A model generated the notes under the pieces. It was not told where the DNA came from. It saw only the letters and a list, made by a program, of their open reading frames with translations, and ran no database searches. The translations under genes were made by a program, and so were the position numbers. A DNA stretch of 64,000 nucleotides from the NCBI RefSeq assembly GCF_008329535.1, contig NZ_NPKR01000005.1, forward strand, positions 248,001 through 312,000, written 5' to 3'. This document shows, piece after piece, positions 44,529 to 55,171 of this stretch; within the stretch, counting starts at the first letter, position 1, and each line of letters starts with the position of its first letter. Source of the DNA: Mycolicibacterium sp. P1-18. GTDB taxonomy: Bacteria > Actinomycetota > Actinomycetes > Mycobacteriales > Mycobacteriaceae.

Positions 44529-47113
44529 CAGTCCTTCACCCATGAATTGCCGACCCGATGGTAGCCATAGTCGGCTGCATGCTCGGTCAAGTACTCAATC
44601 TCCATCGCCGAGAACGATCCCTGCCGTTTCAGCACCACGTCCTCCAGCGTTGAGTAACTACTGTCGAGGACGTACTCGATGCGACTTACACCGTGCTCCA
44701 ACTGCATGCGCAGGAATTGCTCGTTGACTTCCCAGCCGAGCAATTTCGCTTGGTCGGGCGAAAGTCCTCGCTCTACCGCGTTCCACACAGGATCCCCCGT
44801 GTCGAAGTAGACACCGCCGTTGTGTCTGGCTTCGCCGATGTATCCGCCGTCCTGACCATCCCACTTTCCCAGGACCACACGATCCGCGTCCCCGACGTGA
44901 TGCGTCGCCCCTTCGGCGACTTGCCGAGCCAAGTCATCCGTCGGAAGCCCGTTCCTGAAGGCGTCGTTGAGATCGTTGGCGGTGTGGACCGGATCGTGTG
45001 TGCCGGACGACGCACTCGGGGGATCACCCGGGTCGTGGTCTGATCCGTGCCCGTCGCCCGACGAGTCGTGACTCGCCTGTCCGGACCCATCACCTGCCCC
45101 ATGCCCTGAGCCGCCGTCCGAACCATGGCCCGACCCGCCGGACCCGTGATCGCCAGACCCACCGGAGCCGTGGTCACCGAATCCGTGCCCCGAACCTCCG
45201 GCACCGTCGCCACCGCCTCCGCTGTGTGCGCCCACGGTGGCGGGAACCTTGTCGTCGGCTCCGATGGGAGAGGACAGTTCGCCACCGTGGTTCGCCGCCG
45301 CCGGGGGGTCGCCCGCGACCGGCCCCGACCCGACGGGATCCCCAGGCGAGTGCGACGGATTGCTCTCCGCGATCTGTGCCGGCTCCGATCCGTGCGGCGG
45401 GGGCGCGCCATCGGCCTGGTTCGGCGCCGCCGGTGCATCGGCGTGCGGCGGGACGGGAGCATCGCCACGTGGCGGCGACGGGTCCGCCGACGACGGCGAC
45501 ACCGGTTCCGGTGCGGCAGCGGGATGCGGTGCGGTGTCGACCGGAGCCCGCTCGCCAGGGGCGTCCGGAGCGGGCGCGGCCGGGGTGTCGACCGGCGGCC
45601 GACCCGCCGGCGCGGACTCCCCCGGCGCCGCGCCGGGCGCAGAACTCTCCGTCACCTTGATGCCGTCGAGGTCACTGCCGACGCGGCCGGCCTCGGTGGC
45701 GATGGACTTCGACTCCGCGGACGCGACGCCCAAGCCGGGGATGCCGTCCCGTGCGGCGCCGGCCGCGGCCCGCTCCTCGGCCGAGGCCGCGCGTCCGGCG
45801 ATGCCCGCGCCGTCGGCGGCCGCGTCGGCCTCCCCAGCACCGGGGATGAGGAACGACCCCACCTGGGCGGCGTCGTACCCCAGGGCGCGCAGAGGGTGCC
45901 CGGCTTCGACGTCCTTCCAGTCGACGACGTCCTTGACCGTGTCCCAGGCGCCCTGCGGATCGGCGGCGATCTTCTGCGCCAGCAGGGCCGGGTTGGTCAG
46001 GACCGCGACCGTCTCGCCCACGCCCTCCCACGTCTTCGCCGCTCCGGACGGGTCGTAGAGAAACCGGGTCGGATCGAGCTGACTGATGCCCTGCGCAGTC
46101 TCGGCGACGAACTTGAACGCACCCTCGGACACGTCGACGATCGCGGTGAAGTCGGACGCCAGCGCACCTCCCACGTCGTGACCCAGGACGCTGGTGAACT
46201 CCTTGTTGGCCCACGCCTCGAGCGAGGTGGTCGCGGAGTCCAGGTCGTTGACGCCCTGGCTGAACAGCTGCGTCGTCGCGTCGGCTTCGCGCTTCATGTT
46301 GTGCAGGACGGTCTTGATCTCGTCGGCGATCTTGCGAATCTCGTCCATCGGGTCGTGGCCGGTGAAGATGCCGCCGATCGTCTTCAAGACTCCCGACGGG
46401 CTGAGCTGGTGCAGGAGGTTGCGGACCGCGTTCTGAGTGGCTTCCACCGTTCCGGCGAACCCGTCGACGGAGGTGGCCAGCTTTTGCGCTTCGGCGGCGA
46501 TCCGGGTCAGACCGCCGCTGATCTTCCCGAGCGCGTCGGTCATCTGTCCCGACTCGGGGATCTGTTGAGTACCCAGCCCGGTACCGGCCGTCTCGACCTG
46601 ACCTGCGAGGCCGCCGATCGCGGTGGCGAAGGCTCGCCAGGCACCTGCCGCGGCGCGCATCTCGCCGGGGTTCCCGTCGGGCCAGACGTCGCCGACGAAG
46701 GCCTCCACCAGTGCCCAGCCCAGCGGCGCGGCGATGCCGGAGCCCAGCGGTGGCGGCATGCCAGGTGCGGTGAAACCCGCCGGGGCGGTTGGCACGGGAA
46801 CCGCCGACGTGCCGCCCCCGACCGTCGAGGAGGCGTTCGCGTGCCCGTAGTTCGCGGCGGAGGTCTGGATGCCGAAGCCCACCCTGCGGCCCGCGTTGAC
46901 GGCAGACGCGGCGGCGTCGAGGATCGCCTTGCCTGCGGAGGTGTAGCCCTGGGCGAACACCACGCCTGCCGCGTCGTGTCCGAACAGGGCGCCGGCGCCC
47001 GACAGCGACGAGTCCAGGGAACCGACGGCCGTGGCGATCGCGTCGCCCTCGCCGGCGACGGTCGTGCCGATCCCCGCCAGCGCCGCCGGGTCCACCGAAA
47101 TGGGTGGTGCCAC
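44528..47113 (-). CDS. CpnT-like ESX-exported polymorphic toxin with a non-TNT C-terminal domain
   Basis: This 861-residue protein starts at GTG 47113. Residues 1 to about 485 resemble the N-terminal part of M. tuberculosis CpnT: MAPPISVDPAALAGIG at the start, then PLGWALVEAFVGDVWPDGNP and a long helical region. A Pro/Ala-rich linker (about 490-626) and a Gly/Ser/His/Asp repeat tract (about 627-698) follow. The last about 155 residues form the putative toxin domain, containing RVVLGKWDGQDGGYIGEA, GGVYFDTGDPVWNA and WEVNEQFLRMQLEHG. This is not the NAD-glycohydrolase TNT of CpnT. Its activity is unknown to me. Two WXG100 genes precede and a putative immunity gene follows, so export by a type VII system encoded elsewhere is likely. 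Confidence 0.82.
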   Translation of the reverse strand: MAPPISVDPAALAGIGTTVAGEGDAIATAVGSLDSSLSGAGALFGHDAAGVVFAQGYTSAGKAILDAAASAVNAGRRVGFGIQTSAANYGHANASSTVGGGTSAVPVPTAPAGFTAPGMPPPLGSGIAAPLGWALVEAFVGDVWPDGNPGEMRAAAGAWRAFATAIGGLAGQVETAGTGLGTQQIPESGQMTDALGKISGGLTRIAAEAQKLATSVDGFAGTVEATQNAVRNLLHQLSPSGVLKTIGGIFTGHDPMDEIRKIADEIKTVLHNMKREADATTQLFSQGVNDLDSATTSLEAWANKEFTSVLGHDVGGALASDFTAIVDVSEGAFKFVAETAQGISQLDPTRFLYDPSGAAKTWEGVGETVAVLTNPALLAQKIAADPQGAWDTVKDVVDWKDVEAGHPLRALGYDAAQVGSFLIPGAGEADAAADGAGIAGRAASAEERAAAGAARDGIPGLGVASAESKSIATEAGRVGSDLDGIKVTESSAPGAAPGESAPAGRPPVDTPAAPAPDAPGERAPVDTAPHPAAAPEPVSPSSADPSPPRGDAPVPPHADAPAAPNQADGAPPPHGSEPAQIAESNPSHSPGDPVGSGPVAGDPPAAANHGGELSSPIGADDKVPATVGAHSGGGGDGAGGSGHGFGDHGSGGSGDHGSGGSGHGSDGGSGHGAGDGSGQASHDSSGDGHGSDHDPGDPPSASSGTHDPVHTANDLNDAFRNGLPTDDLARQVAEGATHHVGDADRVVLGKWDGQDGGYIGEARHNGGVYFDTGDPVWNAVERGLSPDQAKLLGWEVNEQFLRMQLEHGVSRIEYVLDSSYSTLEDVVLKRQGSFSAMEIEYLTEHAADYGYHRVGNSWVKD
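45021..45232 (-). repeat. Gly/Ser/His/Asp-rich repeat tract in the toxin gene
   Basis: This stretch of degenerate short repeats encodes units such as HGSGGSG, HGSDGGSG and HGAGDGSG, just before the toxin domain. It is a flexible hinge that could bind metal through its many His and Asp residues. Such tracts favour recombination and may help exchange of C-terminal toxin modules. Confidence 0.7.
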
Positions 47114-47116
47114 GCG

Positions 47117-47404
47117 CTAACCCCAGTTGCGCACGTTGGTCTGCGCGGCGCCGGAGTAGTTCTCGTGGGCGCCCTCGGCGATCTGACGCAGACGCGCCAA
47201 CGCGTCTCGCATCTCCTGGGCCCCGTGCTCCCAACGCTGTTGCGCCGAGCGCTCGGCCGCGCCGCCGTCGCCGTACCAGGACGTGCCCAGCGCGGCGACC
47301 GAATTCGCGGCCTGGGCCAGGTGCGCCTCCAGCTGGGAGTCGAACTCCGACATCCGGTCGACGACGGCCAGCAGCGCCGCCGGGTCGACCTGGAAGCCGC
47401 TCAC
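47117..47404 (-). CDS. WXG100 protein, EsxF-like
   Basis: This Esx-family protein of 95 residues forms a helical hairpin, with the turn motif WYG at 43-45 (LGTSWYGDGGAAERS). It is likely the partner of the preceding WXG100 protein in a heterodimer, and corresponds to EsxF (Rv3904c) of the CpnT operon. The GTG start at 47404 overlaps the stop of the upstream gene (GTGA), and the toxin gene begins three bases after its stop. It carries no YxxxD/E secretion signal at its end; that is in the partner. Confidence 0.85.
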   Translation of the reverse strand: MSGFQVDPAALLAVVDRMSEFDSQLEAHLAQAANSVAALGTSWYGDGGAAERSAQQRWEHGAQEMRDALARLRQIAEGAHENYSGAAQTNVRNWG

Positions 47405-47703
47405 AGGCCGGTCTCCGCGACGCGCGCCGCGCCCGTCGCGTCGGTGGCGTCGTACCGCTGCGCCGCGCCTTCCAGCAGTGCCGACATGGTCGCGAGTCCG
47501 TCGACGACCTGCCGAGCGCCGTCGTGCCATACCCGCCACACCGCGTCGTAGGCCGACGCCGCCTCTCCGGACCAGCCGGGGCCCAGCAATGCGGAAACTT
47601 CGCCGTCCAGCGAACCCAGGCCGGTGCGCAATCCCGTGGTCACCGACTCCAGTTCACCCGCCACCGTGGCAAGCACGGATGACGTCACGCGCAACTCCGA
47701 CAT
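47401..47703 (-). CDS. WXG100 protein, EsxE-like, with secretion motif
   Basis: This Esx-family protein of 100 residues corresponds to EsxE (Rv3905c). The hairpin turn WSG is at residues 44-46 (GPGWSGEAAS), and the C-terminal tail holds YDATD at 84-88, a fit to the YxxxD/E type VII secretion motif. ATG 47703 is preceded by GGGGGTGA six bases away. It is the first gene of the esx-toxin-immunity operon, 118 bases past the lpqB stop. Confidence 0.87.
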   Translation of the reverse strand: MSELRVTSSVLATVAGELESVTTGLRTGLGSLDGEVSALLGPGWSGEAASAYDAVWRVWHDGARQVVDGLATMSALLEGAAQRYDATDATGAARVAETGL

Positions 47704-47737
47704 CGAAGTTCACCCCCACTAGATCGCCGACCCACTC

Positions 47738-47743
47738 AGGGTA
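47738..47743 (-). promoter_or_regulatory. Candidate -10 element of the esx-toxin operon
   Basis: TACCCT on the minus strand in the 118-base gap after lpqB would start a leader of about 27 bases. This suggests that the operon has its own promoter and is not just read through from mtrAB-lpqB. Confidence 0.35.
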
Positions 47744-47821
47744 ACGCGACGCGCAGGGACCCAAATGCACTCAATCCGAACACTTTTGACAGCCGATTCA
47801 CAGCAAGTTGGCGGACACCGA

Positions 47822-49591
47822 TCAGCCGGGAAGCACCGGGATGGCGCCCGCGACCATGAGTGGCCGTACCTCGGCCCACGTCGGATCGTTTTCAGCCGCG
47901 GATCCAGAAAGCTGCAGTACCCCACGCTGATCCGCGACGTACAGAGTCGACGGATTCGCAGCGACGGTCGAGACCGGGGCGAGCAGGTTGCGACTGGGTC
48001 CGTCGGAGTTGACGCCGTCGAGGTTGACGTAGGACACCGGATGCTGGGGATCGGTGCGGCTGACGACGATGTCGTCACCGGTGCGCCACGACAGGGACAC
48101 CGCCGTGTCGCCCAGCCCGAAGCCCAGCCGTCGCGGATAGGTGAGCGCGTAGAGCCCACCCTGGGTCTGCTCAACCCCGGCCAGGATGACCTGTCCGTTG
48201 ATCACCATGGCCGCGCGGGTGCCGTCCCGCGAAAGCTGAAGTTCGTTCACCGGTCCGGGGAACTTGGTGAACACCGCGGTCGCGTCGACGGGGATGCGGG
48301 CGGGCTGACCCGACGCCGCTTCCTGGATGACGCGGAGGACGTTGTTGCCGTCGACCACCACCCAGATCGCGTCGTCGAGTGACCAACTCGGCCGCGACAG
48401 CGTGCGGCCGTCGATGGCTTGCGAGGAGTCCCCGCCCAGTTGGCCGACCCACAGCGACGACGCCATGTCCGGTGCGCCAGGACGCAGCGTCACCACCGAC
48501 GCCACCTCTTGGCCGCTGCGCGAGAGGGTGGCCGCGGTCTGTCCCGGCAAGTTCCCGAACGACCCCGCGACTCGCGGCGCCTTCTGCCCGTCCAGCGACA
48601 CCAGCGACCCGCCGATGAGGGCGTGCAACCCGGCGGCGGCGCCCGGATCCGCGCCGGGATCGGTGGCGGCGACGTCGGACGAGTTCCACCCCGCGGCGAA
48701 GCGGTCGTCGAGCGCGGCGCCATCGGCGTTGATGACGTACGGCCCGTTCACCCCGGCCCGGTTCAACGTCCAAATGATTTGTGCCGCAAGCAGTTGCCGT
48801 GAATGCGGATCGGTGGTCGACAAGTTCTCCAGGTCGACGCGTGCGCCCCCGTAACCCCGTCCGACGCCGGTCTTGCCACCGTCGGCGCGGGTCACCGGCC
48901 CTCGCAACCGCAGCGGCGTACCGAGCAGATTGCGCACGGTGTTGACCATTTCCGGGCGCGGGCCGGCGACCAACTTGGTCACCAGTTCGGTGGGCAGTTG
49001 ATCCGGATCGGACACCGCGACGTAGCGCGGGTCGGGGACGACGGTCTTGCCGGTGGGGTCGACGAAGTACAGCGTGCTGCGCTTGTAGGTCGCCAGGAAC
49101 TGCTGCCAGTCCAGGAAGACGCCGTTGGGCAGCTTGTCGATTCGCCAGCCGCCCGGTGTCTTCACCAACTCGATCGGGCCGGGGTCGGGCAGTGCCCCGT
49201 CACCGGTCTCGAAGACCCCCATGTCCGACAGCGATCCGAGGATGTCGGCCTTCATGGTCACCGAAACCCGTTCGGGCTGGCGCGTTTCGACGAACACCAC
49301 CCGGTCGATCAACAGGGCGCTGCCCGCGTCGTCCCAGGAATTCGACGCCGACTCGGTGAGGAACTGACGGGCGGCCAGATGCCGGTTCGCGGGATCGGCG
49401 GTTGCCTTGAGGAATTCGCGCAGCAGGACGTCGGGGTCCATGCCGGGGGTCGGCGTCGGCAGACTCGGCGGCGCCGGGCGGTCCATGGTGCCCAACGCCT
49501 GAGGTGCCGAGGAACTCGGCACGCCCGCACACCCGGTGAGGGCCAATGCGAAAGTCAACAGCAGCGTGATGGCGACCAGCGCGCGCCTCAC
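47822..49591 (-). CDS. lpqB: LpqB, lipoprotein partner of MtrAB
   Basis: LpqB is an exported lipoprotein that interacts with the outer domain of MtrB and tunes MtrA signalling and cell division. It has 589 residues, with a lipoprotein signal peptide and lipobox LTGC with the lipidated Cys21. A GerMN domain ([24 protein letters not shown] region) and a C-terminal beta-propeller-like half follow. The GTG start at 49591 overlaps the mtrB stop (GTGA). The reading frame extends upstream, but the signal peptide fixes the start. Confidence 0.95.
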   Translation of the reverse strand: MRRALVAITLLLTFALALTGCAGVPSSSAPQALGTMDRPAPPSLPTPTPGMDPDVLLREFLKATADPANRHLAARQFLTESASNSWDDAGSALLIDRVVFVETRQPERVSVTMKADILGSLSDMGVFETGDGALPDPGPIELVKTPGGWRIDKLPNGVFLDWQQFLATYKRSTLYFVDPTGKTVVPDPRYVAVSDPDQLPTELVTKLVAGPRPEMVNTVRNLLGTPLRLRGPVTRADGGKTGVGRGYGGARVDLENLSTTDPHSRQLLAAQIIWTLNRAGVNGPYVINADGAALDDRFAAGWNSSDVAATDPGADPGAAAGLHALIGGSLVSLDGQKAPRVAGSFGNLPGQTAATLSRSGQEVASVVTLRPGAPDMASSLWVGQLGGDSSQAIDGRTLSRPSWSLDDAIWVVVDGNNVLRVIQEAASGQPARIPVDATAVFTKFPGPVNELQLSRDGTRAAMVINGQVILAGVEQTQGGLYALTYPRRLGFGLGDTAVSLSWRTGDDIVVSRTDPQHPVSYVNLDGVNSDGPSRNLLAPVSTVAANPSTLYVADQRGVLQLSGSAAENDPTWAEVRPLMVAGAIPVLPG

Positions 49592-51237
49592 GCCCGCTCC
49601 CCCGCGGGTTCCCGGTCGCGCGCCGGCGTCGCCGACGGCTTGTCCTGGCCAATGGGCTTGAGGGGCAACGGACTCGCCGTCACCTTGTGGCCACGCACCA
49701 ACGGCAGGGTCAACCGGAAGCAGGCGCCCTTGCCGGGCTCCCCCCACGCCTCGAGCCGGCCCTGGTGCAGCCGGGCGTCTTCGATGGAGATGGCCAGCCC
49801 CAGTCCGGTACCACCGGAGCGGCGCACCCGCGAGGGGTCCGACCGCCAGAACCGGCTGAACACCAGCTTCTCCTCACCGGGACGCAGCCCGACGCCGTAG
49901 TCGCGCACCGTGACCGCGACGGTGTCCTCGTCGGCGGCCATCCGGATGCGCACCGGCTTGCGCTCGGCGTGGTCGATGGCGTTGGCGATCAGGTTGCGCA
50001 GGATGCGTTCCACCCGTCGCGCGTCGACTTCGGCGATGACGGCCTCCGACGGCATGTCCACCACGAGGTCCACCGACGCGTCCTTGGCGAGGTGCCCGAC
50101 GTTCTCCAGGGCACTTCCCACCGTCAACCGCAGATCCTCGGACTCCACCGACAGTTCCGCGACGCCGGCGTCGTGGCGCGAGATCTCGAGGAGGTCGCTG
50201 AGCAACGTCTCGAATCTGTCCAGCTCGCTGACCATCAACTCGGTCGCGCGTCGCAGCGCGGGTTCGAGGTCGTCGCTGTGGTCGTAGATGAGGTCCGCCG
50301 CCATGCGCACGGTCGTCAGCGGGGTCCGCAGCTCGTGGCTGACGTCGGAGGTGAAGCGGCGCTGCAGGTTTCCGAATTCCTCCAGCTGGGTGATTTGACG
50401 CGACAGGCTCTCGGCCATGTCGTTGAACGAGACTGCCAGGCGGGCCATGTCGTCCTCGCCACGCACCGGCATGCGTTCGGTCAGGTGGCCCTCGGCGAAC
50501 CGCTCGGCGATGCGCGACGCCGACCGCACCGGCAGCACGATCTGGCGCGCGACCAGCAGCGCGATGGCGGCCAGCAGCCCCAGCAGCACGATGCCACCGG
50601 TGGCCATCGTTCCGCGCACCAACGCGATGGTGCTCTCCTCGTTGTTCAGCGGAAAGATCAGGTACAGCTCGAGATTGGTGACCGCCGACGACGTCGGACT
50701 GCCGACGATCAGAGCCGGCCCGGAGAAGCCGTCGGTGTTCACCACGGCGTACTGGTAACTGACCTGCCCGGCCTTGACGAAGTCGCGCAGGGCGGTGGGA
50801 ATCTGCTGCACGGGGCCGGCCGCGGTCGCCGCGCGCGGACCGTCGCCGGGCACCACCAGCACCGCGTCGAAGGCGCCGGCGAGACCCGCACCCGAGTCGA
50901 CCTTGCGGTCGACGAGCGTGTTGCGGGCCAACTGCAGACTGCTGTCCAGGGAGCGCGTTTCCTCGCCGCCGACGATCCCGCTGACCGTCGTGCTGGCGCG
51001 CTCGATCTCCTCGGTGGCCGCCCGCACCTTGATCTCGAGGATGCGGTCGGTGATCTGACTGGTCAGCACGAAGCCGAGCACCATGATGACGGCCAGTGAC
51101 AGCCCGATGGTGAGCGTCACCACCCGCAGTTGAAGAGAGCGTCGCCACGCGAAGCCGAGCGCCCGGCCCAACGTGCCGAGGCCCCGCAGCATCGGAGCCG
51201 AACGGCTCCGAATGCGTCGGCGGGAACCCCAGATCAC
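49588..51237 (-). CDS. mtrB: MtrB, sensor histidine kinase
   Basis: MtrB is the membrane kinase that phosphorylates MtrA and is linked to septum and cell-wall homeostasis. It has 549 residues. Membrane helices lie at about 40-60 and 210-231, enclosing an outer sensor domain. HAMP follows (about 232-285), then the DHp helix with H301 in [11 protein letters not shown], and the ATPase domain with [11 protein letters not shown] (N box), [12 protein letters not shown] (G1), FSRFWRSD (F box) and [10 protein letters not shown] (G2). Start GTG 51237 overlaps the mtrA stop as GTGA, and its stop overlaps lpqB in the same way. Confidence 0.96.
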   Translation of the reverse strand: MIWGSRRRIRSRSAPMLRGLGTLGRALGFAWRRSLQLRVVTLTIGLSLAVIMVLGFVLTSQITDRILEIKVRAATEEIERASTTVSGIVGGEETRSLDSSLQLARNTLVDRKVDSGAGLAGAFDAVLVVPGDGPRAATAAGPVQQIPTALRDFVKAGQVSYQYAVVNTDGFSGPALIVGSPTSSAVTNLELYLIFPLNNEESTIALVRGTMATGGIVLLGLLAAIALLVARQIVLPVRSASRIAERFAEGHLTERMPVRGEDDMARLAVSFNDMAESLSRQITQLEEFGNLQRRFTSDVSHELRTPLTTVRMAADLIYDHSDDLEPALRRATELMVSELDRFETLLSDLLEISRHDAGVAELSVESEDLRLTVGSALENVGHLAKDASVDLVVDMPSEAVIAEVDARRVERILRNLIANAIDHAERKPVRIRMAADEDTVAVTVRDYGVGLRPGEEKLVFSRFWRSDPSRVRRSGGTGLGLAISIEDARLHQGRLEAWGEPGKGACFRLTLPLVRGHKVTASPLPLKPIGQDKPSATPARDREPAGERA

Positions 51238-51920
51238 GGGGGTCCGGCCTTGTACCCCACTCCTCGAACGGTGAGCACCACCTGCGGGTTCTCCGGATCT
51301 GTCTCGACCTTGGCGCGCAACCGCTGGACGTGCACGTTCACCAGACGGGTGTCGGCCGGATGCCGATAACCCCACACCTGTTCGAGCAGCACATCCCGAG
51401 TAAACACCTGCCGCGGTTTCCGTGCCAGCGCGACCAGGAGGTCGAACTCCAACGGCGTCAGCGAGATCTGCTCTCCGCCGCGGGTGACCTTGTGGGCGGG
51501 CACGTCGATCTCGACGTCGGCGATCGACAGCATCTCGGCCGGGCCGTCGTCGTTGCGGCGCAGACGGGCCCGCACGCGTGCGACGAGCTCCTTCTGCTTG
51601 AACGGCTTCATGACGTAGTCGTCGGCCCCGGATTCCAGACCGAGCACCACGTCGACGGTGTCGGTCTTGGCCGTCAGCATGACGATCGGCACGCCGGAGT
51701 CGGCGCGCAGGACGCGGCAGACGTCGATGCCGTTCATGCCGGGCAGCATGAGGTCCAGCAGCACCAGGTCCGGTCGCAGTTCGCGGACCGCGGTCAGCGC
51801 TTGGCTGCCGTCACCGATGACCGCGGTGTCGAAGCCCTCGCCCCGAAGGACGATGGTGAGCATCTCGGCGAGCGACGGATCGTCGTCGACGACCAGAATC
51901 CTTTGCCTCATGGTGCCCAT
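51234..51920 (-). CDS. mtrA: MtrA, essential response regulator
   Basis: MtrA is the OmpR-type regulator of the MtrAB system, controlling dnaA, cell-division and cell-wall hydrolase genes. It has 228 residues, the same as in M. tuberculosis. Receiver-domain acids D12 and D13, phospho-acceptor D56 (LLDLMLPG), T83 in MLTAKTD and K105 in MKPFKQ are present. The winged helix has [26 protein letters not shown] and RLRAKVE. ATG 51920 is used. The gene is 56 bases from tmk, and mtrA-mtrB-lpqB are chained by two GTGA overlaps. Confidence 0.97.
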   Translation of the reverse strand: MGTMRQRILVVDDDPSLAEMLTIVLRGEGFDTAVIGDGSQALTAVRELRPDLVLLDLMLPGMNGIDVCRVLRADSGVPIVMLTAKTDTVDVVLGLESGADDYVMKPFKQKELVARVRARLRRNDDGPAEMLSIADVEIDVPAHKVTRGGEQISLTPLEFDLLVALARKPRQVFTRDVLLEQVWGYRHPADTRLVNVHVQRLRAKVETDPENPQVVLTVRGVGYKAGPP

Positions 51921-51976
51921 CGTGTCACCGAAACGCGATAAACCTGGGTTACCACACCGGGTGTTTTGCCCGCAGA

Positions 51977-52606
51977 TCAGGACGTCAGAGCCTGCGCCAG
52001 CTCCTGCGGCACCACGTCGGGTCCGGCGACGGCCCAACGCCCCTGCCAATTCCCGTCGGCCAACGCGGCGTAGGCCGCCCCGGTGCGACGCTGCAGACCG
52101 TCGTCGCGTTCGTAGGCGTCGCGCGTGCGGTCGGCGTCGGCGGCCTCCCGCCGCAGGGCCCGTTCGGCGGCCAACTCGGTCGGCACGGCAAGCAGCACCT
52201 GCCAATCCGGCCGCGGCAGCGCGAAGCGACCGAACTCGAGTTCGCCGACCCAGGCCACGACGCTTCCGCCGACGTCCTCGTGCAACCGCGCGGCGCTGTA
52301 GGCGGCGTTGGAGGCGACGTAGCGGTCCAGGATCACGACGTCGTGGCTTGCGCAGAGCCGTTCGATCTCGGCCTTGGCGTCGGCCCGGTCGAGGGCGAAC
52401 AGCGTCGCCATCGCGTACACCGACGACGAGAGGTCGCCGTGCTGGCCGTGCAGCGCCTCGGCGGCGACGTCCGCGTGTACGGATTCGTGGTAGCGCGGGA
52501 ACGCGAGGCGGGCGACGGTCCTGCCCGTCGACTCGAAGGACCCCTGCAGGCCGTCGGTTAGCGTTCGCTTGCCTGCGCCGTCGACTCCCTCGATCGCGAT
52601 GAGCAC
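51977..52606 (-). CDS. tmk: Tmk, thymidylate kinase
   Basis: Tmk phosphorylates dTMP to dTDP. It has 209 residues. The P-loop GVDGAGKR (residues 7-14) has Arg after the lysine, the variant typical for mycobacterial Tmk. The DRY motif (VILDRYVASNAAYSAA) and the base-binding region FPRYHES are present. The LID segment is short and lacks a second catalytic Arg-rich loop, as in type I-like mycobacterial enzymes. Start GTG 52606. It lies upstream of mtrA in the same direction with a 56-base gap and downstream of the sahH terminator. Confidence 0.94.
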   Translation of the reverse strand: MLIAIEGVDGAGKRTLTDGLQGSFESTGRTVARLAFPRYHESVHADVAAEALHGQHGDLSSSVYAMATLFALDRADAKAEIERLCASHDVVILDRYVASNAAYSAARLHEDVGGSVVAWVGELEFGRFALPRPDWQVLLAVPTELAAERALRREAADADRTRDAYERDDGLQRRTGAAYAALADGNWQGRWAVAGPDVVPQELAQALTS

Positions 52607-52696
52607 CCGCCGAGCGTAGCTCGTGACGTCCAGTGGCCAGTTGCGTTACGGCCGAAGCCCTTTCGCGTGCACTAACTGGCCGCTCGGGAAATGCGA

Positions 52697-52731
52697 ACAG
52701 CCCCCGGCACGCAGGGCGCGCCGGGGGCTGT
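52697..52731 (-). terminator. Hairpin terminator after sahH
   Basis: ACAGCCCCCGGC (52697-52708) pairs perfectly with GCCGGGGGCTGT (52720-52731) around an 11-base loop. It starts 14 bases beyond the sahH stop and separates sahH from tmk. The downstream T content is low, the usual mycobacterial form. Confidence 0.75.
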
Positions 52732-52744
52732 CACATGGAGAAAA

Positions 52745-54211
<1,467 letters not shown>

Positions 54212-54329
54212 GAAAGAGCCTCTACTTCGTTGGTTCTCGGGTCGTCAAATGCCATGTGCGCACGCATGGCGCGCCGGCGACACCCGAAGCCTGCGGACTC
54301 GCGGGACAGGCACTATGGCGCACTGCCGG

Positions 54330-54962
54330 CTAGGAGGTGTCTATGACACCGTATCGCTCGGCGAACGGTGTCATCAAACGGGCCAGGTCACGGGCAACGT
54401 CGTGATCGGCCTCCGGCGGCATCGAGACGTAGCTCATCGCGAGCCGCACGATGGCTCTGGCCAGCACTCCGGCGTCCTCTTCGCTGGCTCGGACCCAGCT
54501 GTCCATGAAGGTCGACGTGAGTCGCTGCGAACACCTCGTGATGATCGGCGCGCTGTCGGTGGTGATGATCTGCAGCAGGTCGGGCTTCGCCGCGCCGGTG
54601 AGCAACGAGATGACCAGCGGGTCGGACGCCGACTCCGCGAAGAAGGCCCGGAAGCCCTCGAGGAAGGCGGCGTAGACGTTGCCGACGTTGCCGGCGATCG
54701 CGTCGTCGACCGCGTCGACCAGCCGGTCGGCCAACCGCAACGCGTAGCCCTCGGCCAGGCCCTGTCGCGATCCGAATTCGTTGTAGATGGTCTGGCGGCT
54801 GATGCCGGCCGCCTTGGCGACGTCCGACAGCGTGATCGACGACCAGTCCCGCACCAGCAGCATGTCGCGCATGCCGTCGAGGATCGAGCCGCGGAGCAGC
54901 ACTCGCGACGCCTCGGCGTACGGCACGCGTGCTGCCGTACGCCGGTCGCTCGGACTGTTCAT
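54330..54962 (-). CDS. TetR-family regulator of the alkane operon (Rv3249c-like)
   Basis: This regulator of 210 residues has the helix-turn-helix at about residues 35-75 (DWSSITLSDVAKAAGISRQTIYNEFGSRQGL). It is the last gene of the operon alkB-rubA-rubB-tetR and by analogy with Rv3249c should repress or tune that operon in response to alkanes or fatty acids. The start ATG 54962 lies 29 bases beyond the rubB stop. The best target site in the window is the imperfect palindrome overlapping the alkB promoter at 56654-56670. Confidence 0.88.
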   Translation of the reverse strand: MNSPSDRRTAARVPYAEASRVLLRGSILDGMRDMLLVRDWSSITLSDVAKAAGISRQTIYNEFGSRQGLAEGYALRLADRLVDAVDDAIAGNVGNVYAAFLEGFRAFFAESASDPLVISLLTGAAKPDLLQIITTDSAPIITRCSQRLTSTFMDSWVRASEEDAGVLARAIVRLAMSYVSMPPEADHDVARDLARLMTPFAERYGVIDTS

Positions 54963-54991
54963 ACGCGCGAGACTATCGGGTACGAGGCCGG

Positions 54992-55171
54992 TCAGCCCCG
55001 CTCGACCTCCACCATCTCGAAGTCCGATTTCGCCGCACCGCAGTCCGGGCAGCTCCAGTCCTCCGGGATGTCGTCCCAGCGGGTGCCCGGTGCGATGCCG
55101 TCCTCGGGCCACCCCTTCTCCTCGTCGTATTCGAAACCGCATTGCACACAGACGAACAGCTTGAAATTCAT
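54992..55171 (-). CDS. rubB: Rubredoxin RubB
   Basis: This rubredoxin of 59 residues, starting [20 protein letters not shown], is too short to be found by many ORF filters. Iron ligands are C8, C11, C41 and C44 (CVQC and CPDC), with the conserved aromatic W40-type region [10 protein letters not shown]. It passes electrons to the alkane hydroxylase AlkB. Its ATG overlaps the rubA stop as ATGA. It resembles Rv3250c. Confidence 0.93.
   Translation of the reverse strand: MNFKLFVCVQCGFEYDEEKGWPEDGIAPGTRWDDIPEDWSCPDCGAAKSDFEMVEVERG

Noticed and set aside
54212..54329. SAH riboswitch in front of sahH
   Set aside because: The leader has a ribosome site and a short inverted element, but no arrangement I could fold into the known SAH riboswitch. 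Such switches are mainly in proteobacteria.
55020..55142. Extension of the tetR gene upstream over rubB
   Set aside because: The rubredoxin with four iron-binding cysteines is clearly encoded there in another frame, and ATG 54962 gives the usual regulator length.
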